Shown here piece after piece: positions 15,522 to 24,265 of a stretch of DNA of 64,000 bases. The stretch spans positions 1 to 64,000 of the forward strand of contig DXDG01000009.1 of assembly GCA_019115605.1 (NCBI GenBank), written 5' to 3'. The notes under the pieces are model-generated. The model was not told the DNA's origin. It searched no databases and saw only the letters and a program-made list of their open reading frames with translations. The stretch is from Candidatus Alistipes faecigallinarum. GTDB taxonomy: Bacteria; Bacteroidota; Bacteroidia; Bacteroidales; Rikenellaceae. Position 1 is the stretch's first letter, and every line of letters begins with the position of its first letter. A program made the translations under genes and the position numbers.

Positions 15522-16637
15522 CTACTTCAGATCCTTGAAGTAGAGTTCGAGCAGCTCCTTGGCGGCAATGAACGAGGAAATCCGATCGTCAAGCACGCGC
15601 TGCTCGTATTCGGCGATCTTTCCCTCGACGGCCGGGTCGTGGTAGAAACTTCCGCGCAGCGCCTCGTTGATCGTCTCGTACATCCAGTACTTGTTCTGCC
15701 GGTTGCGGTTGTGCTGGAAGTAGCCGTTGGCGTGGATGTGGTCGAGGTACTCCTCGACGCCCTTCCATACCTCCTCAAGCCCCGTTTCGGCTACGGCCGA
15801 ACAGGTATAGACCTTGGGCCGCCAGCCCGATTCGGGCACCGGGAAGAGGCGCAGCGCCCCCTGGAACTGGGCCCGGGCCAGCTCGGCCTTGTGGAGGTTC
15901 TCGCCGTCGGCCTTCGTGATGACCATCATGTCGGCCATCTCCATGATGCCGCGCTTGATGCCCTGCAGCTCGTCGCCCGCGCCCGAGATCTGCAGCAGCA
16001 TGAACATGTCCACCATCGAGTGGACGGCCGTCTCGGACTGTCCGACACCCACCGTCTCGATGAAGACGACGTCGAAGCCGGCCGCTTCGCACAGCACGAT
16101 CGTCTCGCGCGTCTTGCGGGCCACGCCGCCGAGCGATCCGGCCGACGGCGAAGGACGGATGAAGATGTCGGGGTTGTGGCAGATGCTCTCCATGCGGGTC
16201 TTGTCGCCGAGGATCGAGCCTCCGCTGCGCTCCGACGAGGGGTCGATGGCCAGCACGGCCAGCTTGTGCCGCAGCGAAGTTACCATGTTGCCCACGGCCT
16301 CGATGAAGGTCGACTTGCCGGCGCCCGGCACACCCGTGATGCCGATGCGCACGGAGCGTCCGGCGTGGGGCAGGCAGCGTTCGATGATCTCCTGGGCCTG
16401 GGCGTAGTGCGCCGGGTTCGACGACTCGACGAGCGTGATGGCCTGCGAGAGGGTGGTGATGTTGCCCGCGAGGATCCCCTCGACATATTCGTCGGTCGTG
16501 AGCGCGCGTTTCTTGCGCCGCGTGAAGTAGGGGCTTATGATCGGCTGGTCCTCGACCCCTTCGGCAACGTTGAGCGCCGTGTCGTGATGCGTATCCGCAT
16601 ACTCCTTTTCGTAGTGGTGTATCTTGGTGAACGACAT
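15522..16637 (-). CDS. meaB: Methylmalonyl-CoA mutase-associated GTPase
   Basis: A 371-residue G3E-family GTPase of the MeaB/ArgK group. It has the P-loop GVPGAGKST (residues 102-110), the base-recognition region MVITKADG and a C-terminal helical dimerisation arm. MeaB protects and gates loading of adenosylcobalamin into methylmalonyl-CoA mutase, the enzyme that interconverts succinyl-CoA and methylmalonyl-CoA. The mutase genes are not in this window, but the divergent operon across a 431-base spacer encodes the epimerase and the decarboxylase, the next two steps to propionyl-CoA. A near-consensus -7 element is at 16790-16797. Confidence 0.96.
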   Translation of the reverse strand: MSFTKIHHYEKEYADTHHDTALNVAEGVEDQPIISPYFTRRKKRALTTDEYVEGILAGNITTLSQAITLVESSNPAHYAQAQEIIERCLPHAGRSVRIGITGVPGAGKSTFIEAVGNMVTSLRHKLAVLAIDPSSERSGGSILGDKTRMESICHNPDIFIRPSPSAGSLGGVARKTRETIVLCEAAGFDVVFIETVGVGQSETAVHSMVDMFMLLQISGAGDELQGIKRGIMEMADMMVITKADGENLHKAELARAQFQGALRLFPVPESGWRPKVYTCSAVAETGLEEVWKGVEEYLDHIHANGYFQHNRNRQNKYWMYETINEALRGSFYHDPAVEGKIAEYEQRVLDDRISSFIAAKELLELYFKDLK

Positions 16638-16789
16638 GGTGTTTGTTTATTTTTTGAATGTTTTTTTCGGTTAGCGGTTCGTCAAACGGAGGCGGACGGT
16701 CCTGACGGAAGGCGTCCGTTGCGGACGGATGGCGGTGCATGGTGCGTATTTCGGATCATCGGAGCGCATGTTTGACCGTTTTCGACGCC

Positions 16790-16797
16790 GAAAGATA
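16790..16797 (-). promoter_or_regulatory. Candidate -7 element for meaB
   Basis: The minus strand reads TATCTTTC, one base from TAnnTTTG. It implies a leader of about 145 bases. Confidence 0.35.
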
Positions 16798-16961
16798 GCT
16801 ATTTTTTGGAAGACGCCCGCATTTTCCCGCAGGATTGGTGAAAAAACGGCGCGGGAAGCCTTTCCGAAGTCCCTTTTCGGGAAGACGGCTCCCGAATGCG
16901 AACATGTGGACAATTTCACCGGCGCAGCGATGGAAAAAGCGACAAAAAAAGTCCGGGGAAT

Positions 16962-16994
16962 TTTGGCGAATCCCGAAGAATTCTCCTATCTTTG
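16962..16994 (+). promoter_or_regulatory. Promoter of the mce-decarboxylase operon
   Basis: TTTG (16962-16965), 21-bp spacer, TATCTTTG (16987-16994). The leader to the ATG at 17069 is about 70 bases. Confidence 0.85.
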
Positions 16995-17068
16995 TGTGCG
17001 CAAAAAATAAGGTGTCGAACTTATACGAAACATATAACAAACTTAAATCCACTTAAATTCATTCAATC

Positions 17069-17482
17069 ATGAAAGTTTCTCACATCGAGCATCTCGGCAT
17101 CGCAGTGAAGAGCCTGGATGAAGCCATTCCCTACTGGGAGAACGTATTGGGTCTGAAGTGCTATGCGATCGAGGAGGTCGCCGACCAGAAGGTGCGCACG
17201 GCGTTCTTCATGCTGGGCCAGACGAAGATCGAACTGCTGGAGCCCACGTCGGAGGATTCGACGATCGCCAAGTACATCGAGAACCGCGGTATCGGCATTC
17301 ACCACATGGCTCTCGCCTGCGAGAACATCGAGGAGCAGCTCGCCGACGCCGAGGCCAAGGGCATCCGCCTGATCGACAAGACGCCGCGCAAGGGCGCCGA
17401 GGGTATGACCATCGCCTTCCTGCACCCGAAATCGACGCAGGGCATCCTGACCGAACTTTGCGAGAACAAGAACAAAAAATAA
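17069..17482 (+). CDS. mce: Methylmalonyl-CoA epimerase
   Basis: A 137-residue vicinal-oxygen-chelate protein, full length for the family. The two beta-alpha-beta modules start at SHIEHLGIAVKSLDEAIPYW and GIHHMALACENIEEQL. Metal ligands are expected at H8, a Gln in the first module, H79 of the IHHMAL segment and a C-terminal Glu in LTELCE. It interconverts (R)- and (S)-methylmalonyl-CoA in the cytoplasm. It leads the operon and is followed after 12 bases by the carboxyltransferase, as expected for the succinate-to-propionate route. Confidence 0.96.
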   Translation: MKVSHIEHLGIAVKSLDEAIPYWENVLGLKCYAIEEVADQKVRTAFFMLGQTKIELLEPTSEDSTIAKYIENRGIGIHHMALACENIEEQLADAEAKGIRLIDKTPRKGAEGMTIAFLHPKSTQGILTELCENKNKK

Positions 17483-17494
17483 TCATCCAACATT

Positions 17495-19060
17495 ATGAGC
17501 GAAATTCAGAATAAGATCAGCCAGCTCATCGAGAACCGCGAAACGGCGCGCCTCGGAGGTGGTCAGAAGCGTATCGACGCCCAGCATGCCAAGGGCAAGT
17601 ACACGGCGCGCGAACGTATCCAGATGCTTTTGGACGAGGGTTCGTTCGAGGAGTTCGACATGTTCGTAACGCACCGCTGCTACGATTTCGGCATGGACAA
17701 GAGCCATACCTTCGGCGACGGCGTGGTAACGGGTTACGGAACGATCGGCGGCCGTCTGGTCTATGTCTTTGCACAGGACTTCACCGTAACGGCCGGTTCG
17801 CTGTCGCTGTCGATGTCCGACAAGATCTGCAAGGTCATGGATATGGCCATGCGCAACGGTGCCCCCTGCATCGGCATGAACGACTCGGGCGGTGCCCGTA
17901 TCCAGGAGGGTGTGAACGCCCTGGCCGGCTATGCCAACATCTTCCAGCGCAACGTGATGGCTTCGGGCGTTATCCCGCAGATTTCGGCCATCTTCGGCCC
18001 CTGCGCCGGCGGTGCGGTCTACTCGCCCGCGCTGACCGACTTCATCATCATGAAGAAGGAGACCTCGAACATGTTCCTCACGGGCCCGAAGGTCGTGAAG
18101 ACCGTAACGGGCGAGGACGTAACGCAGGAGCAGCTCGGCGGTGCCGTGATGCACACCACCAAGTCGGGTGTGGCACAGTTCGCCGTCGATACCGAGGAGG
18201 AGGGTATCGAGCTGATCAAGAAGCTCATCTCCTACATGCCGCAGAACAACATGGAGGATGCTCCGCTGGCCATCTGCACGGACCGCATCGACCGTCTGGA
18301 GGATTCGCTCAACGAGATTATCCCCGACAGCGCCAACAAGCCCTATGACATGGCCGAGGTGATCCGTGCGATCGTCGATAACGGCGAGTACCTGGAGTCG
18401 GCTGCCGGCTATGCCAAAAACATCATCACCTGCTTCGCCCGCTTCAACGGACAGTCGGTCGGCATCATCGCCAACCAGCCCAAGTTCATGGCCGGCGTGC
18501 TCGACATCAACGCCAGCCGCAAGGCGGCCCGCTTCGTGCGCTTCTGCGACGCGTTCAACATTCCGCTCGTAACGCTCGTGGACGTTCCGGGCTTCCTGCC
18601 GGGTACGACCCAGGAGTACGGCGGTGTGATCACGCACGGTGCAAAGCTGCTCTTTGCCTACTGCGAGGCTACGGTGCCGAAGATCACGGTTACGCTCCGC
18701 AAGGCCTACGGAGGCGCCTACATCGTCATGTCGTCGAAGCACATCCGCGGCGATATCAACTACGCATGGCCTACGGCCGAGATCGCCGTGATGGGAGCCA
18801 GCGGTGCCGTCGAGGTGCTCTACGGCAAGGAGCTCAAGGCGCTTGCCGACAAACCCGAGGAGAAGGCCGCCTTCATCGCCGAGAAGGAGAAGGAGTACAA
18901 CGACAAGTTCTCGAACCCCTACAATGCCGCCCGCTACGGCTATATCGACGATGTGATCGAGCCGCGCAACACGCGTTTCCGCATCATCCGCGCCCTGCAG
19001 TCGCTGGCCACGAAGCGCCTGCAGAATCCGCCCAAGAAGCATTCCAACATCCCCCTGTAA
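17495..19060 (+). CDS. mmdA: Methylmalonyl-CoA decarboxylase/acyl-CoA carboxyltransferase subunit
   Basis: A 521-residue carboxyltransferase with two crotonase-like halves. N-terminal markers are [29 protein letters not shown], and the oxyanion glycine pair in [11 protein letters not shown]; the C-terminal half has [20 protein letters not shown] and [15 protein letters not shown]. It moves the carboxyl group of methylmalonyl-CoA to biotin on the carrier protein encoded two genes downstream. Because the operon has membrane beta and gamma subunits and no biotin carboxylase, it works as the decarboxylase alpha subunit (MmdA) rather than as propionyl-CoA carboxylase. Confidence 0.94.
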   Translation: MSEIQNKISQLIENRETARLGGGQKRIDAQHAKGKYTARERIQMLLDEGSFEEFDMFVTHRCYDFGMDKSHTFGDGVVTGYGTIGGRLVYVFAQDFTVTAGSLSLSMSDKICKVMDMAMRNGAPCIGMNDSGGARIQEGVNALAGYANIFQRNVMASGVIPQISAIFGPCAGGAVYSPALTDFIIMKKETSNMFLTGPKVVKTVTGEDVTQEQLGGAVMHTTKSGVAQFAVDTEEEGIELIKKLISYMPQNNMEDAPLAICTDRIDRLEDSLNEIIPDSANKPYDMAEVIRAIVDNGEYLESAAGYAKNIITCFARFNGQSVGIIANQPKFMAGVLDINASRKAARFVRFCDAFNIPLVTLVDVPGFLPGTTQEYGGVITHGAKLLFAYCEATVPKITVTLRKAYGGAYIVMSSKHIRGDINYAWPTAEIAVMGASGAVEVLYGKELKALADKPEEKAAFIAEKEKEYNDKFSNPYNAARYGYIDDVIEPRNTRFRIIRALQSLATKRLQNPPKKHSNIPL

Positions 19061-19069
19061 TAAAATCGC

Positions 19070-19411
19070 ATGACTATGAACGTATTAATGGTTACGGACT
19101 GGGGCTGGTCGGAGATGCTGTGGGTTGCGCTCATCAGTATCTGCCTGGTGTTCCTCGTGCTGCAGCTGCTGGTGTGGGTGATGAAGGGCTTCGGTGTCGC
19201 TTTCTCGCACCGCAACGCCATGAATCCGGCCTCCGCTCCGGCGCAGATCCACGACGAGGAGATCGCCGCCATCGCTACGGCGCTCAAGATCTTCCGCAGC
19301 GAGCTGCACGACCGGGAGTCGGAGGTGCTGACCATCCTGAGCATCAAGCGTGCCTATTCGCCCTGGAATTCCAAAATTCACGGTTTAACCCAGATGCCTG
19401 ACAGAAAATAG
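19070..19411 (+). CDS. Na+-pump decarboxylase gamma subunit (OadG-like)
   Basis: A 113-residue protein with one membrane helix near the N-terminus (about 15-37, MLWVALISICLVFLVLQLL) and a polar tail with DEEIAAIATALKIF, the short helix seen in many OadG/MmdD proteins. Gamma subunits hold the membrane complex together and, in oxaloacetate decarboxylase, carry a zinc-binding tail. Two starts are possible (19070 or 19076); the first is used. It lies 9 bases after the carboxyltransferase and 10 before the biotin carrier. Confidence 0.85.
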   Translation: MTMNVLMVTDWGWSEMLWVALISICLVFLVLQLLVWVMKGFGVAFSHRNAMNPASAPAQIHDEEIAAIATALKIFRSELHDRESEVLTILSIKRAYSPWNSKIHGLTQMPDRK

Positions 19412-19421
19412 TTAAAAAGCA

Positions 19422-19883
19422 ATGAAAGATTACTCTCTGAAAATCAACGGACATAATTACGACGTACAGATCGATGACGTCAATGAGGCCTCGACGCTGG
19501 CCCATGTGATTGTCAACGGTGTATCGTACGAGGTGGAGATCGGCGGGGCGAAGGCTGCCGTATCGACCAAGCCGCAGGTCGCACCCGCAGCCAAAGGTGC
19601 CAACAGTGCCATGATCACTCCCGCAACGGCCGCTCCGTCGCCCCGCCTGGGCGCGGTGGCTCCCAGCTCGGGATATGCCGTGAAGTGCCCGCTGCCGGGT
19701 ACGGTGCTGTCGGTCAAGGTCAATGTGGGCGATACCGTATCGCGCGGACAGACGCTCGTGATCCTCGAGGCCATGAAGATGGAGAACAACATCGATGCCG
19801 ACCGTGCCGGTGTTGTCAAGCAGGTCCTCGTACAGCAGGGCGCCACGGTTATGGAAGGTGATAACTTAATCGTCATCGAATAA
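19422..19883 (+). CDS. Biotin carboxyl carrier protein of the decarboxylase
   Basis: A 153-residue biotin carrier. Residues 1-45 form a small N-terminal domain, 48-80 are an Ala/Pro-rich flexible linker, and 85-153 are a biotinyl domain with the target lysine K119 in EAMKMEN and the flanking glycine turns PLPGTVLSV and [11 protein letters not shown]. It carries CO2 from the carboxyltransferase to the membrane beta subunit, where decarboxylation drives Na+ export. It stops 2 bases before the beta subunit begins. Confidence 0.95.
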   Translation: MKDYSLKINGHNYDVQIDDVNEASTLAHVIVNGVSYEVEIGGAKAAVSTKPQVAPAAKGANSAMITPATAAPSPRLGAVAPSSGYAVKCPLPGTVLSVKVNVGDTVSRGQTLVILEAMKMENNIDADRAGVVKQVLVQQGATVMEGDNLIVIE

Positions 19884-19885
19884 CT

Positions 19886-21097
19886 ATGTGTACTTTGCTG
19901 ACCTCGGGCTCCGATTTCGTGTGGAACAGCCTGCGTGATTTCGCGGATTCCACCGGTATCGCGGGTCTTTTCGCCGAAATGGGGTGGGGCAACGTGGCCA
20001 TGATCTGCGTTGCGTTCTTCCTGCTCTATCTGGCCATCCGTCATAAGTTCGAGCCGCTGCTGCTCTTCACCATTGCCTTCGGCATGCTGCTGACGAACCT
20101 TCCGGATGCGAACCTTTACCATACCGAACTCTTCGAGGGCGGACATGTGCACTGGGACATCTTCGTCGCCAATGCCGGCCTGCTCGACTACCTCTATTTG
20201 GGTGTGAAACTCGGCATCTACCCCTGTCTGATCTTTGTCGGCGTGGGTGCCATGACCGATTTCGGCCCGCTGATCGCCAACCCCAAGAGTTTCATGCTCG
20301 GTGCTGCCGCGCAGATCGGCATCTTTGCCACGTTCCTGGGTGCCTACGCCCTCGGCTTCACGCCTGCCCAGGCCGCTTCGATCGGTATCATCGGCGGTGC
20401 CGACGGCCCGACGGCCATTTACCTCACCTCGATGCTGTCGCCCGAGCTGCTCGGCCCGATCGCCGTGGCCGCCTACTCCTACATGGCCCTTGTTCCGGTG
20501 ATCCAGCCGCCCATCATGCGCGCGCTGACCACCAAGAAGGAGCGTGCCATCCGGATGCGGACGCTGCGTCCCGTGTCGAAACTCGAGCGCATCCTCTTCC
20601 CGATCATCATCACGGTGATCATCGCGCTGCTGCTTCCGAGCGCCGCGCCGCTGATCGGCTGCCTCATGCTGGGCAACCTGATGAAGGAGTGCGGGGTGGT
20701 GGACCGTCTGAGCAAGACCGTGCAGAACGAGCTGATGAACATCGTGGTGATCTTCCTGGGTCTGACGGTCGGTGCTACGGCTACGGCCGAGGCGTTCCTC
20801 AATGTCCGTACGCTGGGAATCCTCGTTCTGGGTGTCATCGCCTTCTGCCTGGGTACCGCCGGCGGCGTGCTGTTGGCCAAATTCATGAACCTCTTCTCGA
20901 AGGAGGGCAACAAGATCAACCCGCTGATCGGATCGGCCGGTGTTTCGGCCGTGCCGATGGCAGCGCGCGTCTCGCAGGTCGAGGGTCAGAAGGAAGATCC
21001 GGGAAACTACCTGCTCATGCACGCCATGGGTCCCAACGTAGCCGGTGTCGTAGGTTCGGCCGTGGCTGCGGGTATCCTGCTGTCGTTCCTCGGATAG
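19886..21097 (+). CDS. Na+-translocating decarboxylase beta subunit
   Basis: A 403-residue membrane protein with about ten helices. Family markers are the strongly conserved [13 protein letters not shown] segment, [16 protein letters not shown], and near the end [16 protein letters not shown] and [18 protein letters not shown]. In OadB/GcdB/MmdB the aspartate of GGADGPT and serine/tyrosine residues of the core couple decarboxylation of carboxybiotin to the outward movement of Na+. It is the last gene of the operon and is followed by a strong terminator. Confidence 0.96.
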   Translation: MCTLLTSGSDFVWNSLRDFADSTGIAGLFAEMGWGNVAMICVAFFLLYLAIRHKFEPLLLFTIAFGMLLTNLPDANLYHTELFEGGHVHWDIFVANAGLLDYLYLGVKLGIYPCLIFVGVGAMTDFGPLIANPKSFMLGAAAQIGIFATFLGAYALGFTPAQAASIGIIGGADGPTAIYLTSMLSPELLGPIAVAAYSYMALVPVIQPPIMRALTTKKERAIRMRTLRPVSKLERILFPIIITVIIALLLPSAAPLIGCLMLGNLMKECGVVDRLSKTVQNELMNIVVIFLGLTVGATATAEAFLNVRTLGILVLGVIAFCLGTAGGVLLAKFMNLFSKEGNKINPLIGSAGVSAVPMAARVSQVEGQKEDPGNYLLMHAMGPNVAGVVGSAVAAGILLSFLG

Positions 21098-21138
21098 CGT
21101 GATTTTTCGCGGGCCCGTCAGGACCCGCCCGAACCCTG

Positions 21139-21173
21139 GGGAAAGCCGGAGCAATCCGGCTTTCCCTTTTTTT
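21139..21173 (+). terminator. Terminator of the decarboxylase operon
   Basis: GGGAAAGCCGGA (21139-21150) pairs with TCCGGCTTTCCC (21155-21166) around GCAA, followed by seven T. Confidence 0.93.
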
Positions 21174-21250
21174 GGGGGCAGGAGCTGTCGCAAGGGATTT
21201 TCGGGACTCCGCACAGATGAAAAATATTTTTGAATCGCCTTTGATCCTGT

Positions 21251-21281
21251 TTTGCAGATCCAAAACTTTTTCGTACCTTTG
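21251..21281 (+). promoter_or_regulatory. Promoter of the rplM ribosomal operon
   Basis: TTTG (21251-21254), 19-bp spacer, TACCTTTG (21274-21281). A small hairpin in the leader (CCCGC/GCGGG near 21286-21300) could be a regulatory or stabilising element. Confidence 0.85.
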
Positions 21282-21338
21282 CGCACCCGCAATGTGCGGG
21301 AAAGGATTACAACAAGTTCAATTTAAACGTAAAACACA

Positions 21339-21794
21339 GTGGATTCATTAAGCTACAAGACTATCTCGGCCAATGCATCGACGGTAACCAAGGAGTGGGT
21401 TGTCATCGACGCTACGAACGAGGTATTGGGACGTCTTGCATCGCAGGTCGCGAAGATCCTCCGAGGCAAGAACAAGCCCAGCTACACGCCCCACGCGGAT
21501 TGCGGTGATTATGTCATCGTCATCAACGCGGAGAAGGTGAAGCTCACGGGCAACAAGATGACCAAGAAGATCTACACCCGTCACACCGGATATCCCGGAG
21601 GCCAGCGTTACGCTACCCCGGCCGACTATCTGGCCAAGAAACCGACTTTCCTCGTGGAGAAAGCCGTCAAGGGCATGCTTCCGAAGACCCGTCTGGGCGA
21701 GAAGCTGCTCACGAACTTGAAGGTTTACGCCGGCGCCGAGCATCCGCACGCCGCTCAGAACCCGAAGACCATTAAGTTAAACGAGATTAAGTAA
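21339..21794 (+). CDS. rplM: Large ribosomal subunit protein uL13
   Basis: A 151-residue L13 of normal length. It starts at GTG 21339 (reading MDSLSYKTISAN), because the conserved TKEWVVIDATNEVLGRLASQVAKIL lies just after and no ATG fits. HTGYPGG and VKGMLPKTRLG are the family signature regions. It binds 23S rRNA early in 50S assembly. It is followed by rpsI after 5 bases, the conserved bacterial pairing. Confidence 0.97.
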   Translation: MDSLSYKTISANASTVTKEWVVIDATNEVLGRLASQVAKILRGKNKPSYTPHADCGDYVIVINAEKVKLTGNKMTKKIYTRHTGYPGGQRYATPADYLAKKPTFLVEKAVKGMLPKTRLGEKLLTNLKVYAGAEHPHAAQNPKTIKLNEIK

Positions 21795-21799
21795 GAGTT

Positions 21800-22186
21800 A
21801 TGGAAGTTGTAAACACCGTAGGTCGTCGTAAGGCCGCTGTGGCTCGCGTATTCGTGAAGCCGGGTAAGGGTCAGATTACAATCAACCACAAGGAGCTTGC
21901 AGCCTATTTCCCGCTCGAGATTCTCCAGTTCCAGGTCAAGCAGCCGCTGCTGGCCACGAACACTGCCGAGAACTACGACATCATGATCAACCTCGTCGGA
22001 GGCGGTATCAAGGGACAGGCTGAGGCCGCTCGTCTGGGAATCGCACGTGCACTGTGCGAGATCGACGCCGAGATGCGTCCGGTGCTGAAGAAGGCCGGAT
22101 TCCTCACGCGTGATCCCCGCGAGGTTGAGCGTAAGAAGCCCGGACAGCCCGGAGCACGTCGCAAGTTCCAGTTCAGCAAGCGTTAA
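21800..22186 (+). CDS. rpsI: Small ribosomal subunit protein uS9
   Basis: A 128-residue S9 with the family opening VGRRKAAVARVFVKPG, the glycine-rich NLVGGGIKGQAEAARLGIARAL and the basic tail GARRKFQFSKR, whose last arginine reaches the P-site tRNA. It is co-transcribed with rplM. Confidence 0.98.
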   Translation: MEVVNTVGRRKAAVARVFVKPGKGQITINHKELAAYFPLEILQFQVKQPLLATNTAENYDIMINLVGGGIKGQAEAARLGIARALCEIDAEMRPVLKKAGFLTRDPREVERKKPGQPGARRKFQFSKR

Positions 22187-22374
22187 TACGCACGCACGAC
22201 CGGAAAATTCGGCAAGCACGGCGTCGGTTCCAAATCGGAAGGACTACCTATATATTATTTATTGCGTATTACCGCCCGGTTGCCGCGCCGCGGAAAACCC
22301 ATCGGGACCAGTCGGACTGCTACCCGGAGGGTTGAAGAAAAGAGATTTAAAATTAACCAACGAAACGAATTAAA
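22187..22374 (+). other. Spacer/leader between rpsI and rpsB
   Basis: This 188-base stretch has no gene. It starts with an AT-rich tract (TATATATTATTTATTG near 22250) that could hold a promoter, then becomes GC-rich with self-complementary blocks before an A-rich start region. Its length is more than translation needs, so an S2 autoregulatory leader is possible, but I could not derive a convincing fold by eye. Confidence 0.45.
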
Positions 22375-23274
22375 ATGTCACGTACAGATTTTAATACCTT
22401 ACTGGAAGCCGGTGCGCACTTCGGTCACCTGAAGCGCAAATGGAACCCCAAAATGGCTCCGTACATCTTCATGGAGAAGAACGGCATCCACATCATCGAC
22501 CTGCACAAGACCGTGATGAAGATCGACGAGGCAGCCGCTGCGCTCAAGCAGATTGCCAAGAGCGGCCGTCGCGTGCTGTTCGTCGCCACGAAGAAGCAGG
22601 CCAAGGAAATTGTTGCCGAAAAGGTGGCAGCCGTCGGAATGCCCTACGTTACGGAGCGCTGGGCCGGCGGTATGCTGACAAACTTCCCCACCATACGCAA
22701 AGCCGTCAAGAAGATGGCCACCATCGACAAGATGACCAACGACGGCACGTTCGATAACTTCTCCAAGCGCGAGAAACTCCAGATTGCCCGTCAGCGTGCG
22801 AAGCTCGAGAAGAACCTCGGTTCGATCGCCGACCTGACGCGTCTTCCGGCCGCTCTGTTCGTTGTGGACGTACAGAAGGAGGCCAATGCCGTGAAGGAGG
22901 CCAAGCGACTGAGCATCCCCGTATTTGCCATGGTAGATACTTGTTGTGATCCTACCGACATCGATTACGTTATACCTGCAAATGACGATGCTGCCAAGTC
23001 GATTGCCGTGGTTGTAGACGCCATGTGCGCCGCCATTGCCGAGGGAAGCGAGGAGCGCAAGCTCGAGAAGGAGAAGGAGGCACAGGAGGCCGAGGCCGAA
23101 GGTGCCGTGAAGAAGGAGGGCAAACCCCGCATCAAGAAGGCCGTGAAGGCTGCGGTAGATGCCGAGGAGGCTGCCGTTGCCGATGTGGTTGCCGCTGTGG
23201 AGACCCCCTTCGAGGAGCCCGCTTCGGAGGCTGCCGCCGCTGCGGAGACGGCTGCTTCGGAGAAGGCCGAGTAA
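22375..23274 (+). CDS. rpsB: Small ribosomal subunit protein uS2
   Basis: A 299-residue S2. Signatures include LLEAGAHFGHLKRKWNPKM near the N-terminus and LPAALFVVDVQKEANAVKEA, plus IPVFAMVDTCCDPTDIDYVIPANDDA. Residues beyond about 232 form an Ala/Glu/Lys-rich tail (EERKLEKEKEAQEAEAEGA and a long Ala/Val/Glu stretch) of some 65 residues not present in typical bacterial S2 of about 240. The tail is low complexity and probably disordered. It is followed by tsf, the usual order. Confidence 0.97.
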   Translation: MSRTDFNTLLEAGAHFGHLKRKWNPKMAPYIFMEKNGIHIIDLHKTVMKIDEAAAALKQIAKSGRRVLFVATKKQAKEIVAEKVAAVGMPYVTERWAGGMLTNFPTIRKAVKKMATIDKMTNDGTFDNFSKREKLQIARQRAKLEKNLGSIADLTRLPAALFVVDVQKEANAVKEAKRLSIPVFAMVDTCCDPTDIDYVIPANDDAAKSIAVVVDAMCAAIAEGSEERKLEKEKEAQEAEAEGAVKKEGKPRIKKAVKAAVDAEEAAVADVVAAVETPFEEPASEAAAAAETAASEKAE

Positions 23275-23313
23275 CAAACCGTTCGAACAATAACGAAAAT
23301 AAAAAATACGACT

Positions 23314-24144
23314 ATGGAAATCAAAGCTGCTGATGTGATGAAGCTCCGCAAGATGACCGGCGCCGGCATGATGGACTGCAAGAAGGCCCTCATCGAGGCG
23401 GAAGGCGACTATGCGCGTGCCCAGGACATTATCCGCGAGAAGGGTAAGCTCGTGGTTGCCAAGCGTGCCGACCGTACCGCTACGGAGGGTGTGGTTGTAA
23501 CGAAGATCGTGGGCCAGAAGGCCTACATCCTCTGCCTGGCCTGCGAGACGGATTTCGTGGCACAGAACGCCGAGTACTCGGCTTCGGCCAACGCCATGCT
23601 GGAGGTTGCCGTGAAGAACGACGCCGCCGACCGCGAGACGCTGCTGGCTACGAAGAACGACGAGGGTCATACCGTCGAGGAGATGGTTACCGAGAAATCG
23701 GGACAGACGGGTGAGAAGATCGAGCTGGCCTACTATGCCCGCATCGAGGCTCCCTACTGTGCTGCTTACGTACACTTCAACAAGAAGCTCGGAACGATTC
23801 TCGGCTTTAACAAGGAGGTTCCCGCCGAGGTGGCCCACACCGTTGCCATGCAGGCTACGGCCATGGCTCCCGTTTCGATCTCGGAGGCCGACTGCCCGGC
23901 CGAGGTCATCGAGCACGAGCGCAAGATCGCCGTGGAGGCCATGAAGCAGGATCCGAAGAACGCCAATAAGCCGGAGGCCATTCTCGAGAAGATCGCCGAG
24001 GGCAAGATGCGCAAGTTCTTCGAGGAGAACACGCTGCTCAACCAGCTCGTCGTAGGCGAGAAGGAGACGATCGCCGAGTACATCCACAAGGCCGACAAGG
24101 AGGCCACGGTGGTTGCCTACAAGCGCTTCGCACTGGGCGAGTAA
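23314..24144 (+). CDS. tsf: Elongation factor Ts
   Basis: A 276-residue EF-Ts, the guanine-nucleotide exchange factor for EF-Tu. The UBA-like N-terminus has VMKLRKMTGAGMMDCKKAL, and the second signature is around CLACETDFVAQN. It begins 39 bases after rpsB and ends before a long terminator hairpin, closing the operon. Confidence 0.98.
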   Translation: MEIKAADVMKLRKMTGAGMMDCKKALIEAEGDYARAQDIIREKGKLVVAKRADRTATEGVVVTKIVGQKAYILCLACETDFVAQNAEYSASANAMLEVAVKNDAADRETLLATKNDEGHTVEEMVTEKSGQTGEKIELAYYARIEAPYCAAYVHFNKKLGTILGFNKEVPAEVAHTVAMQATAMAPVSISEADCPAEVIEHERKIAVEAMKQDPKNANKPEAILEKIAEGKMRKFFEENTLLNQLVVGEKETIAEYIHKADKEATVVAYKRFALGE

Positions 24145-24200
24145 TTCCAGGACGGGGGGGGGAGAAGAGGAGCCGATGCTCCGAATCTCTCTCCATACAA

Positions 24201-24245
24201 GAAAACAACCGGTTGCCGTTGCGGCAGCCGGTTGTTTTCTTTTTG
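24201..24245. terminator. Terminator between tsf and the convergent addA-like gene
   Basis: GAAAACAACCGGTTGCC pairs with GGCAGCCGGTTGTTTTC (one G-T pair) and is followed by TTTTT. The symmetrical A/T ends allow use in both directions. Confidence 0.92.
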
Positions 24246-24265
24246 CGGAGTTTCTGCCGGAGGTG

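Larger units (their letters stand above)
16638..17068. other. Intergenic region between divergent meaB and mce
   Basis: This 431-base spacer has no convincing gene; short open frames in it lack family features and are AT-rich. It holds a complete promoter for mce (16962-16994), a weak one for meaB (16790-16797) and runs of A and T. No riboswitch fold such as a cobalamin box was recognised by eye. Confidence 0.6.

Noticed and set aside
16638..17068. Small genes or a cobalamin riboswitch between meaB and mce
   Set aside because: Open frames there are AT-rich without family features and overlap promoter elements; no B12-box consensus was seen.
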